Below are positions 1-12,566 of a stretch of 64,000 nt of DNA, in pieces. Made by a program: the position numbers and the translations under genes. Source of the DNA: Fasciola hepatica (lineage: Eukaryota > Platyhelminthes > Trematoda > Plagiorchiida > Fasciolidae); the NCBI GenBank assembly GCA_948099385.1, contig CANUEZ040000183.1, positions 2,914,001-2,978,000 on the forward strand. The letters are read 5' to 3'. The notes below the pieces were generated by a model that saw only the letters and a list, made by a program, of their open reading frames with translations, was not told the DNA's origin and searched no databases. How positions within the stretch are numbered: position 1 is the first letter of the stretch; every line of letters begins with the position of its first letter.

Positions 1-28
1 ATATATATATATATGTATATATATATCA
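1..28. repeat. (AT)n microsatellite at window edge
   Basis: The window opens inside an alternating AT tract broken once by a G. Its left extent is outside the window. Similar tracts occur at 12.4, 12.8, 27.8 and 28.7 kb. Confidence 0.9.
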
Positions 29-3000
29 TTTTGCCTGCTTCTCGAATGCCCAGCAAGTACAAAGAGAGCACGAAAAAGTAAATGGTGGGTAGACATTCAC
101 GAATAGTGACCCGAAAGATCGAAGGTGGTGTAGAGCTATAGTCTCGGTTAGAAGGTGATTATCAGCTCTGAATGCACTTAAGTTTCCCACCAGACACGAG
201 CAATGCTCTGGGTTCGTAGGTGGTCGAACGCAGAAGGCCACTGAGCATCCTCAAGGCGGGGTGTCCAGTTCTAGCAACCGCTGAGAAGAACACTACGAAC
301 TGTGACTCTGTACACCCTTCCCTACCCGACAACAAGTTACTTGTATAAATAGTGTCAAAATAAGTGTCCAAACAAGACCAAAGAAAAGAAGACGGAACGA
401 AAGCTTCATTATTATGTTATTGTTGATGTGGGAACATGTGTAGAGGTCACAGACTTCAAGCTTAGAGATTCTCCAGTAGTCCGCTGCAGGCTCTTGTGCC
501 AAAATATATAAGGCCGCTTCAGCCAAAGCTGACAGGCTGTTCTTAAGTACGTGTTCCAGGGTTGAAGTCGTGGAATAAAATCACTCACATCGCCTTATTT
601 CGGCAAAGGATTTGGTTCGTACTTTTTACTTGGAGGACTGAAGGGAACGTGCCTCATGATATTAAATTATGAAAGAGAAACTTATCCAATGTACATGAAG
701 TTGTGAAAGTCGTCATGCCGGCCATTGTAGATTGAATAATATAGATCATTTTGTCGAGGTATTGTTATCAAAGGATTCGTAGGATTCCATATGTGTTTGC
801 AGAATATTTTGTTTGATCATCTTCATAAGAGACACTACACCTCTGAGAAATTTGCCTATTTTCACAGCTCATTTTTCATTGGGGAATTTATTGGTAGTGT
901 CGGAGAACAACTTGGTGCCCTATATCTCCACTAGAATATTTGATGCAGAAAGGATGCATGCTTTGAACCACGAGGTGATTAGGGATCACATAGTAATGTT
1001 GATGAACCCTTTGCCTGAAAATGGAAACAATTTATTGGAAACGAGGCAATCTGTTATGTTAAAAAGTAATTTTACCACTTTGAAAGCTCCGGTGATTTAT
1101 ATGCCACTTTGTTTCCAATGGTTTGTGGTTTGATTGAGCGCACAAGATGGTGGACACTAAATGAATAAACTGTTTTCGTCAATGACAGCGTCGGCGATCC
1201 GGAATATCTGTTCAGTACTGGTCACCGTTTGAAAGCTTTTTGGAATGTAAACTGATTTCTAAAATAAATGTGCGACAAATTATGACAAAGTAATATCATT
1301 TGTTTTCTTTCATCGTTGCGTCCAGCTGTCTTCCCTTTTTATCGTTCATGTGTTCCTTAAAGGGATGCAGAAAACCGAGCCATATGTTCATCAAACTGTA
1401 ACGACTAAACTCATTATCAAGCATTTGTAAACAATGATTTACAATTATCCAGCCTTTTGAGCAAGAATAAAAGAAACAGTTGACATTTCCAGCTTCCTCA
1501 TAAGATATTACATTTGCGATTGGCCTAAATCACCTGAAATAACGTCAGTCTTTCCGTGAGGATTCCTCGAATTTCGTGGTATGTTTGAAGCATGAGTATC
1601 GTTTCAACCATTTCAGCCTTTGCGGATCCTGTAAGTGGAATGATGTCATAAAACCAAAGCATCGATTTTAACTTGAATAAATCTGTGGCTCTCCATCAAA
1701 TGTTGGAATGGGACAAATTCCCGGTTCCTTTGTGAAGCTTGTTAGTTTATCCCTACCTGTGTTTTACAGATGGTGGTCCGTCAATCTAAAATGAAGAAGA
1801 CTGGTTCGTAAACATGAACAATCGTGTTACGATGCCGGTAGTCCTAGTTGAAATGAGCATCATACATAATTCCCAGGTCAAGGAGTGCAAATTTTTATAT
1901 TCAGATAGTGTTTCAAACTAGAAAATACTATCTATTACATAGGAACAGTAAATTGTGCTCCGCTCAGTTCGAATTGAATAATTCAGCATTGGTGGATGAT
2001 GGAAAAGTGAGCAATATACTCGTTATCCTGTCTCAACGGTAACCAAATAAGGAGTCCTTATTAGTCTAATCATAATGGTAGTTACTGGTTGGTAGTATCA
2101 ACAATAGCTGGATTCTTACACGGACGGTGGGGGAGATGAACAAAAATTGAATGAAATGACCTGAACACAATGGCCGTAACAACGGCGAACAGCTTTTGAC
2201 AATAGGAGCAGACGATGTGTTTGTGAAAGTTTTGTGTTTTCCTAGTTGGTTATAAGGAGGCAAAATATCCGCCTTTCTAACAAAAATCGTGGTTTTGATT
2301 GCGGTATCCACTGTCTCCAAGAAATTCAGAAATCTTATGATATTACTTTTGTGGATGAAGTCGTGAACATCATACGAAAGGGCACAATATCTCGGAACCC
2401 CAAATTACTGAGCGAATGACGGTCTGAGACATTCTCGTTTGTCCGGCCGTACCTGTGGTAAAGCGTTCCCTCAATTCCTCTATTTGACCACAGCGAAAAA
2501 AGTTTCGCTATTCAACGGTCTGAGTTACTTTTGGTTCTGTTAAGGGGGGCTGCAGGGTGTTCATCCTTAATAAGACAAACTCTTCTGGATTCATTGTTTG
2601 AGGGCGTTTGTATGCCATTCTTTTTACCTTGGGACCTTCTCATTCTGTAAGTACCTAGCAGCTTAATTCAATAAACTACAGAAAACGTCGAGTCATCCAG
2701 TGACGCTTACTGTGTGGATTTTGCAATGGTCAAGTGTGTTGGATACATCTGAGGGCAAACGCCGAATTTAGAAAGTTCGGTTAGGTGCGTGAGCTTGTCT
2801 GTGAGTATGGATCAAAAGTCGTCAGATCTGAATCAGTAAAGAGTGTTTGTGGTCATGCAAGACCAACTGGCAGTATGGGACCTAACAGAGTGGAAGAGTG
2901 ATATCATTTGGGTTGGGAATTACGGACGGAAAACCGCTTTTCTTCACCGTCAACAAAACGGACATTAAAAATTGTCGCATAAATAAATATTCAGAGCACA

Positions 3001-5800
3001 AGCTTGTCTACTCTGCTCTAGTCGAGAAATAAAATCTTTGGACAAAATTATTGATTTAAAAGAAATATCACTATGAAGTTTTGTATTCACTGAGTAGTCG
3101 TCTTCGAATGTGTTTAATTTCGCATCTTCGCCTTGCGGGTAAATATTATAATCATGAAATGAGGCATTATCTTACACGAAATTGAGATTTGAGCTGTTGT
3201 GTTCGTAGTTATTGGTAGAACACGTAATGGTGTCACTGCACTTATTTGTACGGACTTTACCACCAGACCCGGCCGTAGCGGACGAGTAGGCTGCAAGCAG
3301 GCGAGCAAAGGAGCTAAACTACATATGCTGTCACACACAAAGTATAAGGTCCATTCATTACATAGGGAAATTGATAAGCCAATACTGTTGGCACTGACAC
3401 CTAATTAAAGATCGAGGCAAAGCTGTCTCAAGCCCAGTTGAGAGAGGACAGTTGTCAGTAGTCCTCGTAGTGCGCTCGGTTGTACCCAGACACATTAGCA
3501 ATCCGCAATGATTTTGCTGTCCAGTGTCCAGAAGCAATTCTCCATGTTTCACGTGTGATTATATATCCATCATGCTCGTATGTGCCACCAAAACGATCGT
3601 GGTTGACAATGACGTTAGAATTATGAATGCGGACTATATTTGAAACGCATTATGCTTCATGGTGTTGCCGACAACAAAAAAAGAACATGACGGAAGTCAA
3701 AATCCTCCACAAAAATTAATGAAGCATTTTCAATAATTAGTCTTACAAGGGAACTATAAACAAATAACACTTTTCGTGCCAGTCGTATGGTTATATCGGC
3801 GTTGCAATCAGTACCAGAATGACTGCAGTTCAATTTTCTGATTGATTTTTCATAGGCGCCTAACGGCCATTGAGATTTCTTATACACACGCACTTTAGTT
3901 GTGATTGAATCACTTCAACTGAGTAATTCCGCTTGGCCGTACTCTTTATCTTACAGATTGTGATTCCTTGAGTACCAACTCATGTTTTGGATAATGCACT
4001 GCTAATAAGCGAATTTCCAATGTACTGCCTGCTCCTCAATTCCGAATATAAAAAATACTCGTTCCATTCTGCATTGGACACAAACACCACGGAATCCAGT
4101 GATGTATGTACGTGATTATGATCAAATCAAACGTGCCACAGTAACCAACTAAATCCATTGAAACAGAACTGCGTCGGAGAAGACCATACACGAGTCAACT
4201 CAATCCATCTTAGTGATTGAAGAAGAGGGGATGTTTTTCCTGTTATTGGTGAAAACCGTCGAACACATGCATGAACCCTCCTTATTATTCAGGAGTTTCG
4301 AAATTCAATGATCGCAACGAAGTCAGAAATGGATGCGACGCGGAGTTCGTGAAAATTTAACACTCCTCGAGTAGAATAGTGACTAGAAAAAATTTGACGT
4401 TCATCGATCGCTTCCACTGATTCGACCAGAACATTATCAGAAAGAAGCTTTTACTTGACATCGAATTAGTCACTTTTGTCACCTAGACCCACAAAGAGAA
4501 ACTATATAAACAGTCGAAAAACCCACAAAGATAAAGCGTAAAGACCATTTTTATAAAAGAGCCAACTGATAGATGGTTATCATGGAAATACGTGTTTGAT
4601 TCATTTGAGTGGCCGGATAAGAGCCTATACATTTTATGCTGGTCATGGTATACGTCATGACGAGTACACACAAAAAGGCTTCCCAGTTCTGTCAGTCACT
4701 GGAATCCAGAGAACTTTCAGGGAAATGATGAGTATGATAAGAGAAGGATGATGATGCAAACACTTCTAAAGTTAACTCATTTTTCTGAGATTCCAATAAA
4801 ATGACTCTTTTCGGGCATTCTGCTCATCTTCCCTACTGACTCACATGAAATAAAATCCGCCTCCCTTTTATCTTTCAAATAGAACCAATGCTATGTCACC
4901 TTACTTCTCATTACTAACACACATGACCCAGTACGTTGTCTCACGAAGAGTGGTGAAGTATATCTGCTACTTCTTCCACATCCTGTCCCCATCACTTTGG
5001 ACGTCTTCGGAAGTCAAGATTATAAATAGGAACAATACTGTGCATAGGCTACACTAATAGTGAGCCATTCGTTGTCTGCTCAGGAAAACTTCTTTCATTT
5101 TAACAAGGTATTAAATTTCGGTTGATCAGTATATGTTCGAAACTATTAAATTTAACGCCTTCCGATTCGTCCATCAAAAACTGTCGAATTCCGATGGCTA
5201 GTAAAATGCGTCGAGCGGACTATTTCCGAAGTTCCGAGAATTCCAATATGCCAGTTGCAGTCAGTGGCTTGAACTCTTCTGTCCTCTCTCTCCATAGTTT
5301 TCTCTGAGGTCGGCTTCAAGACCGACGATCACTCGTGTTCAGACAAAGTTCGAATAACGGTCATTGACACATATCTGGGAGAAAAGTGGATTTTACAGAT
5401 TTGTTAGGTGCCATCAAAAATGATGTTGTCGTAAGATGATTATGAGGCACTTCTAGATGGACCTAATCCTAGGTGTTCTCACGGGTATGTACCTAGCACC
5501 AGCCCACAGCAGGCGCGAGCACAAACATACCATTAGAAATGCCTGCTAGTTGTTATGCGAGTTGGAGTCAAATATTAATAAGCTTGTTAGCCTGTCGGAC
5601 AATTGGGTCAGTCCCTGCAAGGTCAAGAGGCGCGCATCCCTTATGTTTGGTTAACGCAGTCCGAAGTGGGACATGACCAGCGCTAACCTTTTGTGATTGT
5701 GTACGTACATGTCTGTGTGTTTCTGTGGTATGGTTCAACGGTCCACAGTGTAGGTAACTGCAATGTTGTCTGACAACCCATGTGACCACTTGAGCAGAAC
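29..5800. other. No recognisable gene; intergenic or intronic
   Basis: AT-rich sequence with only short open frames. The longest is a plus-strand frame at 813-1133 (106 codons, opened by TTG) that matches no family I know. A minus-strand frame at 293-526 has a less AT-driven composition in its first 35 codons, follows an AG preceded by a weak pyrimidine tract, and lacks a convincing donor. Two very short minus-strand segments with good splice borders (589-637 and 1757-1785) are listed under findings. I see no transposon protein similarity here. Confidence 0.5.
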
Positions 5801-5821
5801 ACGTATCTCAGACATGCGAAA

Positions 5822-6055
5822 ATGCAACACCAACGCTTAACGAGAGAGCAGTTGTATCGGATAGCTACGTATACCCCAGAAAAGGAGAACGAAAGCATGA
5901 CCAGACTTAACCGACAAGGGGACGAAGATGCTGATTGCTCTTCATGTGATTTCACCGCAGCGGATTGGAAAAGCACGCATCTGCTTGTTGTCTTTAACGG
6001 CCGTGGGGTAATTCAGTGGGCCTCTCATGGGACACGGCCCGGTACAGCTTTGTGA
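5822..6055 (+). pseudogene. Possible Gag N-terminal fragment of the gypsy element
   Basis: A 77-codon frame opening with a true ATG and rich in charged residues (R, E, D, Q), unlike the K/N/I/F-rich noise frames nearby. It lies just upstream of the gypsy Gag capsid remnant and on the same strand, which suggests the start of gag. I see no motif that proves this. The link is inferred from position and composition only. Confidence 0.25.
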
Positions 6056-6489
6056 TCACATGGGCTGGGGAGCTCTAAACCATCCGAATGGCCATGACTA
6101 GATAAAACAAAAGTCCGCCTTGTTTCGTTCACTTCTGTTTCCTTTGGTAAAGCATATTTAAACTAATTTGTTCTGCAACAGAAACAATGTGCGAGCCAGC
6201 AGTTCTGACTTGCTTATCACTTCGGTCCGCATAGTTCTTGGTGAGAATGATTTCACTCTGCCCTATCAGTCCCAAAATTATGAATACTCCCAAAGGTGTC
6301 GAGCCACGAAGCTACTTAGTGATGAGCAGCTGATTGCGCATTCTAGTGCATCTGAAACTGAAAACGGGATTGAACAGCCTAAACGAGACTGTGTAGAAGG
6401 AGAATCACATTGCATTCTTCATGACAACTGATAGCCGTTCATTGTAATTGCTGTTGAAAAGTCCTGAATGCTGGAGAACAGCTGTTTCA

Positions 6490-6890
6490 GTTCCATTCGA
6501 AGACCTTAAGGATTTAATATTGAGCAAGAATGTTCCAGCAAAATTCCAGGCAGCTGGACGTGTCCAATTTAAATAACTTGTTTGTGGTCTCAGTAATGAA
6601 TCCCGTGAATTCCTTGTCATGCTACAGACGCGGGCTGTGATGTATCATTTTGGGAATCAATTTGAAACCCAACTGAGAGATAGACTGATTGCTGGTGTGA
6701 ATCATCCTGAGTTGCAGATCAAGGAATTGATGGAGCCAGACCTGGTGTTCTCTATGGCCTGACCAACTTGTTGGCAAATTCATAACATATCCGAAGAGAC
6801 GGCCGAGCTTTCCGTGGTGCACTACCAACTCGTTCGTTCCTGTGAACAAATCGGATTGTGTCAGAATTCATGGTCATAGCCAGGAACAGT
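6490..6890 (+). pseudogene. Ty3/gypsy Gag capsid-region remnant
   Basis: One reading frame runs from 6490 with a few in-frame stops (TAA after VPFEDLKDLIL...VQFK, TGA after LVFSMA, and TAG near 6880). It reads FEDLKDLIL, then EFLVMLQTRAVMYHFG, then TQLRDRLIAGV and LQIKELMEPDLVFSMA. This matches the usual gypsy Gag layout of a linker, a C-x-FG-like segment, an LRDRF-V-GI segment and a final Leu-rich helix before the nucleocapsid. Gag forms the cytoplasmic virus-like particle. Cysteine and histidine codons downstream near 6850-6900 may be the decayed zinc knuckle. The capsid assignment is firm; anything beyond about 6.9 kb is uncertain. Confidence 0.7.
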
Positions 6891-7639
6891 GGAGGAGGCT
6901 GAATACAAATTATCGCAGATGAGTCGTTGTTTTTTGTGCGATATATTCCATCTACGTTTCACCTGTCGGTTCTAAATTGTAACTTGCATTTCCTGTTAGA
7001 GGAATGGCCATATCCTCAAGGTGTGTCGCCTATTCAGATAACGTGTGGCGAATTCAACTCCTAACGACTGGAACTATTATGTCAATCCTTGTGCAAACTG
7101 AAATTTTGAATGATTTTATTGAATTTATGCACAAAACGATCCTCGTTTAATGTAGCTCGCGGAATCAAGTCAATGTTGGATACAGTGGTTCATTATTTCC
7201 AGATCAGTGTTCGGGAACATCAGCCGAGTTCGTCCGCGGAAGACTGCATCCAGTGCTCAACTGATCATCGCTTTATACTGATTGACGAAACTTCATTGAT
7301 TTTCCGGCTGGAGAACGAGCACTTCGAGTTACGATTCGTTATCTCAGGCGACTTCCGAGAATCTGGTAGAACAAATTATTTTATAGAATTCAACGTGCTT
7401 TGCTCCAGAAACAAGGACGGCACTACGATTTAGCCCGTGCAGTTAGAGGATGTCGATTACTTGGTGTTCGTGAAGCAATGGACATTGTCGTACAGCCAGC
7501 GGGAAGGTATTCTGAAGGCAGCTATCAAGGTGGATAATGATTTGTTATTGCACATGTGGCTTCTTCCTTTGGCCGAAGACTATGCACTGATGGTGACAGG
7601 CAGACACCCAAAATTCGTGAGGGTTATCAGCTGACTCCA

Positions 7640-8155
7640 TTTCTGCGATTACGGAGATACACAAAAATTAGATCGCAGTCGAAGTATTTCTTGAAATTTG
7701 TAATCTATATCAGGTATTTTCTAAAACTAACCTAGCTTTTGGTTACTCCTAAATTTCGCTACACAAGGACTACGAACAGTTGAAAACCGTCAACACCCCA
7801 TGAGACATATACCAAAGCAGTCTCGTACCTTTCGGATGCCATATGTCATTCGGGATATTTCAAGCTGTCATTGACGAAGTGTCTCATGGTACTTATGGTC
7901 TGATGGAATACCAGAATGATATATTCAATATTAAATCAACAAGGAAAGAGTCTGACCGCCGATTGCATTAGCTGCTGGAAGGATTTTCTGGAAAAAATAC
8001 ATCAGTCGAAGTCACAAATTTCACATTTGGTCTTCCACGAATAGTTTTCTAATCCAAATCGTCTCATACCATACATACAGCTAATTCTGGGTGCCTACAG
8101 TAATATTTCCAATTTATTCCGAACTTCTCTACACAAGCTTTAGCTCAGTCTTCGA
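7640..8155 (+). pseudogene. Ty3/gypsy reverse transcriptase remnant
   Basis: A single frame from about 7690 to 8053 carries three stops but clear RT blocks: VFSKTNLAFGY (motif A, normally F-S-K-I-D-L), then LVPFGCHMSFGIFQAVIDEV (the L-PFG...FQ...D block), then EYQNDIF (motif C, normally Y-x-DD), and ESDRRLH followed by the thumb. A shifted frame then gives LGAYSNISNLFRT, which corresponds to the gypsy LG-L-NYYRRFI-N segment. The first catalytic Asp of motif A and the first Asp of motif C both read Asn, so the enzyme would be inactive even without the stops. Sequence between the Gag remnant and 7.6 kb, where protease is expected, is too decayed to read. Confidence 0.75.
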
Positions 8156-8269
8156 CGTAAGAGCGGTGGGAATACTATACTGAGGATAAAATACGCGATC
8201 TCATCCAAGGTACTGTCGATCGACTAACACTTGTCGAAATCACACAATCTGAAGGAACCATGCTCAAAA

Positions 8270-8640
8270 CCTATGTATCCGAAGCGAAGGCTGGAGCAAT
8301 TCCGAAACAGGATGGATTTCCAGTGATCTGCACCTCACTTATTCTCATTGATGCGGAAAGAGTTTATTTCGAGATGTAGAAGACAATCCCACAAGCAGAT
8401 TTCCTATTGCTCGCTCATTATTCACAGTGGCAGAGTATGGCCGCTCAATAGTTCCATCCGCGCGCTCTTCAGTGGAAGGGTTGGGGAATCAGACACAATG
8501 CTGCTACTCATCAATGATTCTAAAGTTCAAGCGGAAGCTCCCATTCAAGAGGAAGTGGATGTTTCTTCTATTATTTGTGCTGCAGGAGGAATTCGGTATA
8601 CAACAAGAAGACGGTCCGAAATGTTCCTGAAAAGTTTGAA
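8270..8640 (+). pseudogene. Ty3/gypsy RNase H remnant
   Basis: Directly after the RT thumb the plus strand reads AGAIPKQDGFPVICTSLIL then DAERVYFEM, stop, KTIPQADFLLLAHY. This corresponds to the gypsy RNase H segment G-GAVL-Q-DG-P-YASR-L--AE--Y---EKE-LA. A TAG at about 8378 sits where the conserved E-K-E segment should begin. Later frames (around 8460) retain an AL-W-like segment. RNase H normally removes the RNA strand during cDNA synthesis; this copy is broken. Integrase is not visible downstream. Confidence 0.6.
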
Positions 8641-8729
8641 AGGCGAGTGTTACGAGAATGTTTGGCTGGAAAAAGAATCACCTAATCACTGGCCACCAAT
8701 AACGCCTACAATTCTGCTCAGTTGAGCTG

Positions 8730-11700
8730 AAACGTTAGCTAGTCAAAATTATATATTGACATCTGCGTACAGCGCCACTCCACTTGTACCCACATGGAGC
8801 TGTAGAAACACTTGTGATCCACGAAAGTGCTTTGGCATCAGCCATCCCAAACACTCTACACTACCTGGAGGGCTTCAGGCCTGTTTGAAAGAGTTTTTAA
8901 TCTTCCAAGTGTAGAGCCACTGTCCAGTGAACAATAAACTCACTACCCAACGGTCCACATAGCGTGCTTTCAACAGTTTCGCAAATGGATAATTGCACCG
9001 ATTTGAGTAGGCGTGAAATATTTCGAATTGAATTGGAGGGTCTCATATATTCTGGGAGTAAAATGAGATGCATGGAAGTCCCGCTCAGCTGTTTTCTAGA
9101 TCATTTAGATCAAATAATTCCAATTTTGTTTTCTGTTATCCTATAAATAGACGGAAATTGTCAAGGAACAGTGTAAACGGGAGCAATGACATATTGGGAT
9201 TCTTTCAAATCTTCAGGATATGAACAACGATAGTGGTCGATTTTGATTGAAGCATTGATAAAATTTTAGATGTCGTTCACTGAACAAGTCGAAAATGTGG
9301 ACTGCAGTGTTTCAACAGACACATCTGCACAACCTAGAGAAGCGTCATCTGAGAAAATCCGTTTCTAGGCTGAAGATCTAAGATAACATAGGATAGTATT
9401 CAAACTGCTACCTGGCCCCTTCTGATACACTTCTAGCTTATTATAAAATAAGTAATATTTCTGGTAACTGCGTTCGGGCTATAAATATTTTTTAAATGGT
9501 GCGAGCAGCGAAATTAAAACAAAAGGGAAAGTAATAGAAGTAGCTTGAAATAAACGTGAGTTATCCATGTTCGATGTCCGTATTGGTGAGTACTCCAACG
9601 GCTCAACTAACACCCGAATTAAGATCAGGAGATGCAACCTATTCCCGAATATAAAGGAAGTTTAAAGCTGGACGATGTCATCAATGTGCTTATGAAAACC
9701 AACCACAGAGAAGTCTGTTTTAGCGAGGACTGAATGCAGTTTGCAGTCTGAGGCTCAATGTGTCCTTCCAATGGGCCCGCACTAAGGATTTTTGATACCG
9801 AATGAGTGATGTTAGTTATCTATACCTTTGGAATTATTCATGAATCAATTGAAGTTTTAATATACGTTAATTCTCTACGATCAGTCAGAATTAGGTAAAT
9901 CAGAGTATATGTTACCAGTAAGGGATGTTTGCTAGCTAGTATGGTTTGATCCAAGCAGATGGTCATTAACAGAATCTCGAACGAGAAACGACAACAACAA
10001 CTCCTGTTTGGCAAAAGAATAGCAATGAAATAATACCTAGGACTGAATGAAGAGAAACGGGTGAGGTGTACACCTCATGGATCAATTAGTTCCCCTAGAG
10101 CATGGCTGATTATGCCCAATGTATGTTACCAAATTGTATCCGTTTTTCATTGTAGCTGTTCCTATTCTTTGAAAAAACCAACCACCGACATAAATTATTT
10201 GCTCGACTGTAACTAAACTACCAACCTAGAATGTGTTCCGAATTCATGTTGCTCATCAATCTGGCGTGCTCCCAAACAGCTTTTGACACACATTGCATGA
10301 TTTTTAGATAACGTTTACCGAATGCAGAGCCCGGTGAAGTGTGAACACCGTCTGGACGGAACCGCTATGTTTGCTTCACGGAGGTGTTCCCTCTTGCGAA
10401 AGACTTTCAGAAGATATACCCGAAATGACTGAAACACAGAGCCAAGCTGTCAACAGCCAAGAAACTTCCGCCAGTTTCAAGTGAGATCGGCCGAGCTATG
10501 GTATCTAAAATGGAAGACAAAACAAACTTACACTTGCAACGTATTTCATTCGAGAGGAATTCTTCGGTAACTGTCCTTGCTTTGTGATCTCCTTCCTAGC
10601 ACATCCATATGCAGCTGCATGGATCACTTTCAACATTCAAGCTGTCAACAGGAACGGCTTTAACACAAAGAACAGTCTTTTCGCACTTAAACATGTTCTT
10701 CAAATCATATCGTGCGCATAATGTTAGGACGGCTCAAGCGAATCTGATAGTTTCCCAGTTGAAAACTCTGAGGTTCCCTCGTCTAATAATCTTGGGCTAA
10801 TATTTGGGCGTAGTTGTTAATTGCACAATTAACCAATACGCACGAAAGTGTCACTGCTTCTGCACCATTGCTCTATCTTGTGAGGAAATTCCTTTTACCT
10901 GAAATGAGTCTAAAAACCATTGAGAAACCACTCTCATGCATGGCTGTTCTCATCACTAATGCAACCTTGACGAGGGAGCAATATTGTTTGCGGACTCGAA
11001 GCTCCTTGGTTCCGATGGGGTTTGATGCTGTCCTCGTTTATCACAATCATGAGAACATGCTTTTTACCTACATTGAACTGTAACTAAATCCTTTTCACAG
11101 AGACTGTATAGTCATGCGAGAATTACCAGCCGGTACTTTACAATAGATGAGTAAGTATTTTTTTCTCGTTGACCGTCCCTAATTGATTGGTGGATGCCTG
11201 CCGTGGAATGAACGTTGTATTGAGTGTCCTCTGTGAGAACATACCCGATAGAAAAAATCATTCCAGCTTCCACCTCGGGTTTTCAAATGCCTTTTTTAAA
11301 AGGAGAGGAAACATGCCATACATCTTGTGCGCAGAATTCTTCAATATTCACTGAAGCTGTTTCTCAAATGGTCCTAATGAACTTCGTTGAATTAGATTAA
11401 CAGCCAATAGAGATCACATATGAATACCTAATTGCAACATCTGACATATATCAGAGCAAGCCGCCCTACCAGCTTTCTTTAGCAAAGGATAAATAATGTT
11501 ATACACCGGTGTGCAGGAGTGACTCCCAATGACCATATCCGTTCGAAAAGTGTGTTCGATTCTGGAGATTTTCTGCGGGTAAAACTGTCGTGACGGGGAT
11601 AAATTTGCGCACGGATAGATGACGGCTCCGCGAAAGAATGCTCCAAAGAAACGCTGTATATTTTACATATTTATTCATATTTTACTACTGTTAGACGCAG

Positions 11701-12415
11701 CGAATCGGCCGTTTGTCCGAATTATTGTTCTATCCGAAGTGGGCAGAAGTTCAGCTTCTCCTTGTTGTCACTTTACATGTGGGCGGTTCCAGTAAAATCA
11801 TCCGAGCCGACAAGCAAACCGAAAGGTAATTTCCTAGGATACCTTATCGAAACGAATCCCGTCGGCCCCAGTAGTAAGTAAGACGTGAATGTTTCTCTTT
11901 TTTGAGTTGAATAAACTTCCACTCTGATCAGATAAATAAGCCATATCAGAGACAAAGAAAAGCAGGTTGTATGAGAAACAAGGAATCAGGTCCAGTGAAA
12001 AGGATATATGATCCTGTCAGAGGAGAGATATAAATTGATTGGAATTGGTATAAGACAATGTACGCAAAAACTAGGACGGCAATCAGGTCCGAGCTGGAAA
12101 TTCGGGTGGTGAAATGGGAATATATCTGCATGTGTTATGATGTTCTCCAATTATCCTTGATTTGACATCACACAAAATGTTTATTAACTGCTTTGTGCTA
12201 CGTTCGAGAGGCTATCTGATCCGTGATGCCATTCAAACTTTCCAGCAGTGTGACCATGTGAATGAGCGACCAGATAACGTTTTCTGCAATGAGAAAATTT
12301 GTGAGAAAAAAATGGGCATGAAGCATCATCTTAGAAGCAGATAAACCTAACTGAATAACGAACATTCATTCAAAGTCCTACTTCGCCTGGCTCCAGAAAA
12401 CTCCATTGAAGTTTG
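8730..12415. other. No recognisable gene
   Basis: About 3.7 kb with short frames only. Two consecutive plus-strand frames at 10609-10800 and 10814-11083 have no family I recognise. The 8.75-8.95 kb part could be the decayed 3' end of the gypsy element, but I see no integrase motifs (HHCC or DD35E). Confidence 0.45.
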
Positions 12416-12418
12416 AAT

Positions 12419-12420
<2 letters not shown>

Positions 12421-12464
<44 letters not shown>
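12421..12464. repeat. (TA)n microsatellite
   Basis: 22 uninterrupted TA dinucleotides ending immediately before a 29-nt segment (12471-12499) that recurs at 12771-12799 next to a second array. Confidence 0.97.
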
Positions 12465-12467
<3 letters not shown>

Positions 12468-12470
12468 TGA

Positions 12471-12499
12471 CAGTAAGTAGTATGTTATCGTGTGGACAA
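12471..12499 (+). repeat. Direct repeat beside the AT array, copy 1
   Basis: The segment containing AGTAAGTAGTATGTTA and ending TGTGGACAA recurs at 12771-12799 with four mismatches by eye. Here the TA array lies on its left side; in copy 2 the array lies on its right. It may be a terminal piece of the same retroelement that carries the adjacent hammerhead motif. Confidence 0.85.
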
Positions 12500-12510
12500 A
12501 ATTTCCTCGG

Positions 12511-12566
12511 AAGCACACGACCGGTTTCGCGGTTGTCGCCGCTCATCAGGTAAGCGTGCCCGATGC
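12511..12566 (-). ncRNA. Hammerhead self-cleaving ribozyme motif (type I-like)
   Basis: On the minus strand the invariant CTGATGA lies at 12549-12543. It is followed by a stem II hairpin of four GC pairs (GCGG and CCGC, 12542-12529) with a six-base loop CGACAA, then GAAA (12528-12525), then CCGGTC. The GTC (12521-12519) is a canonical cleavage triplet. Helix III would be ACCGGT, which is self-complementary and too short to close a loop, as in minimal hammerheads that act through helix III pairing between two copies. Three inner helix I pairs (TAC with GTG) form next to the core. Minimal hammerheads of this type are known from Penelope-like element termini and schistosome Sm-alpha SINEs. Cleavage activity is inferred; the core match is direct. 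Confidence 0.75.

Larger units (their letters stand above)
5801..8720 (+). mobile_element. Decayed Ty3/gypsy LTR retrotransposon
   Basis: Translated plus-strand fragments occur in canonical gypsy order: Gag capsid region (about 6490-6890), RT (about 7640-8150) and RNase H (about 8280-8640). I could not identify flanking LTRs, a primer binding site or an integrase, so the ends are approximate. The stretch at 5.5-6.1 kb is GC-richer than its surroundings and may hold the element's 5' end. Stops and frameshifts throughout show that it cannot encode a working polyprotein. The family assignment rests on RT and Gag motifs described under the component entries. Confidence 0.7.

Noticed and set aside
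3114..3338. Minus-strand frame ending near a GTAAGA donor
   Set aside because: Two overlapping frames are open, the acceptor is ambiguous and no protein family is evident.
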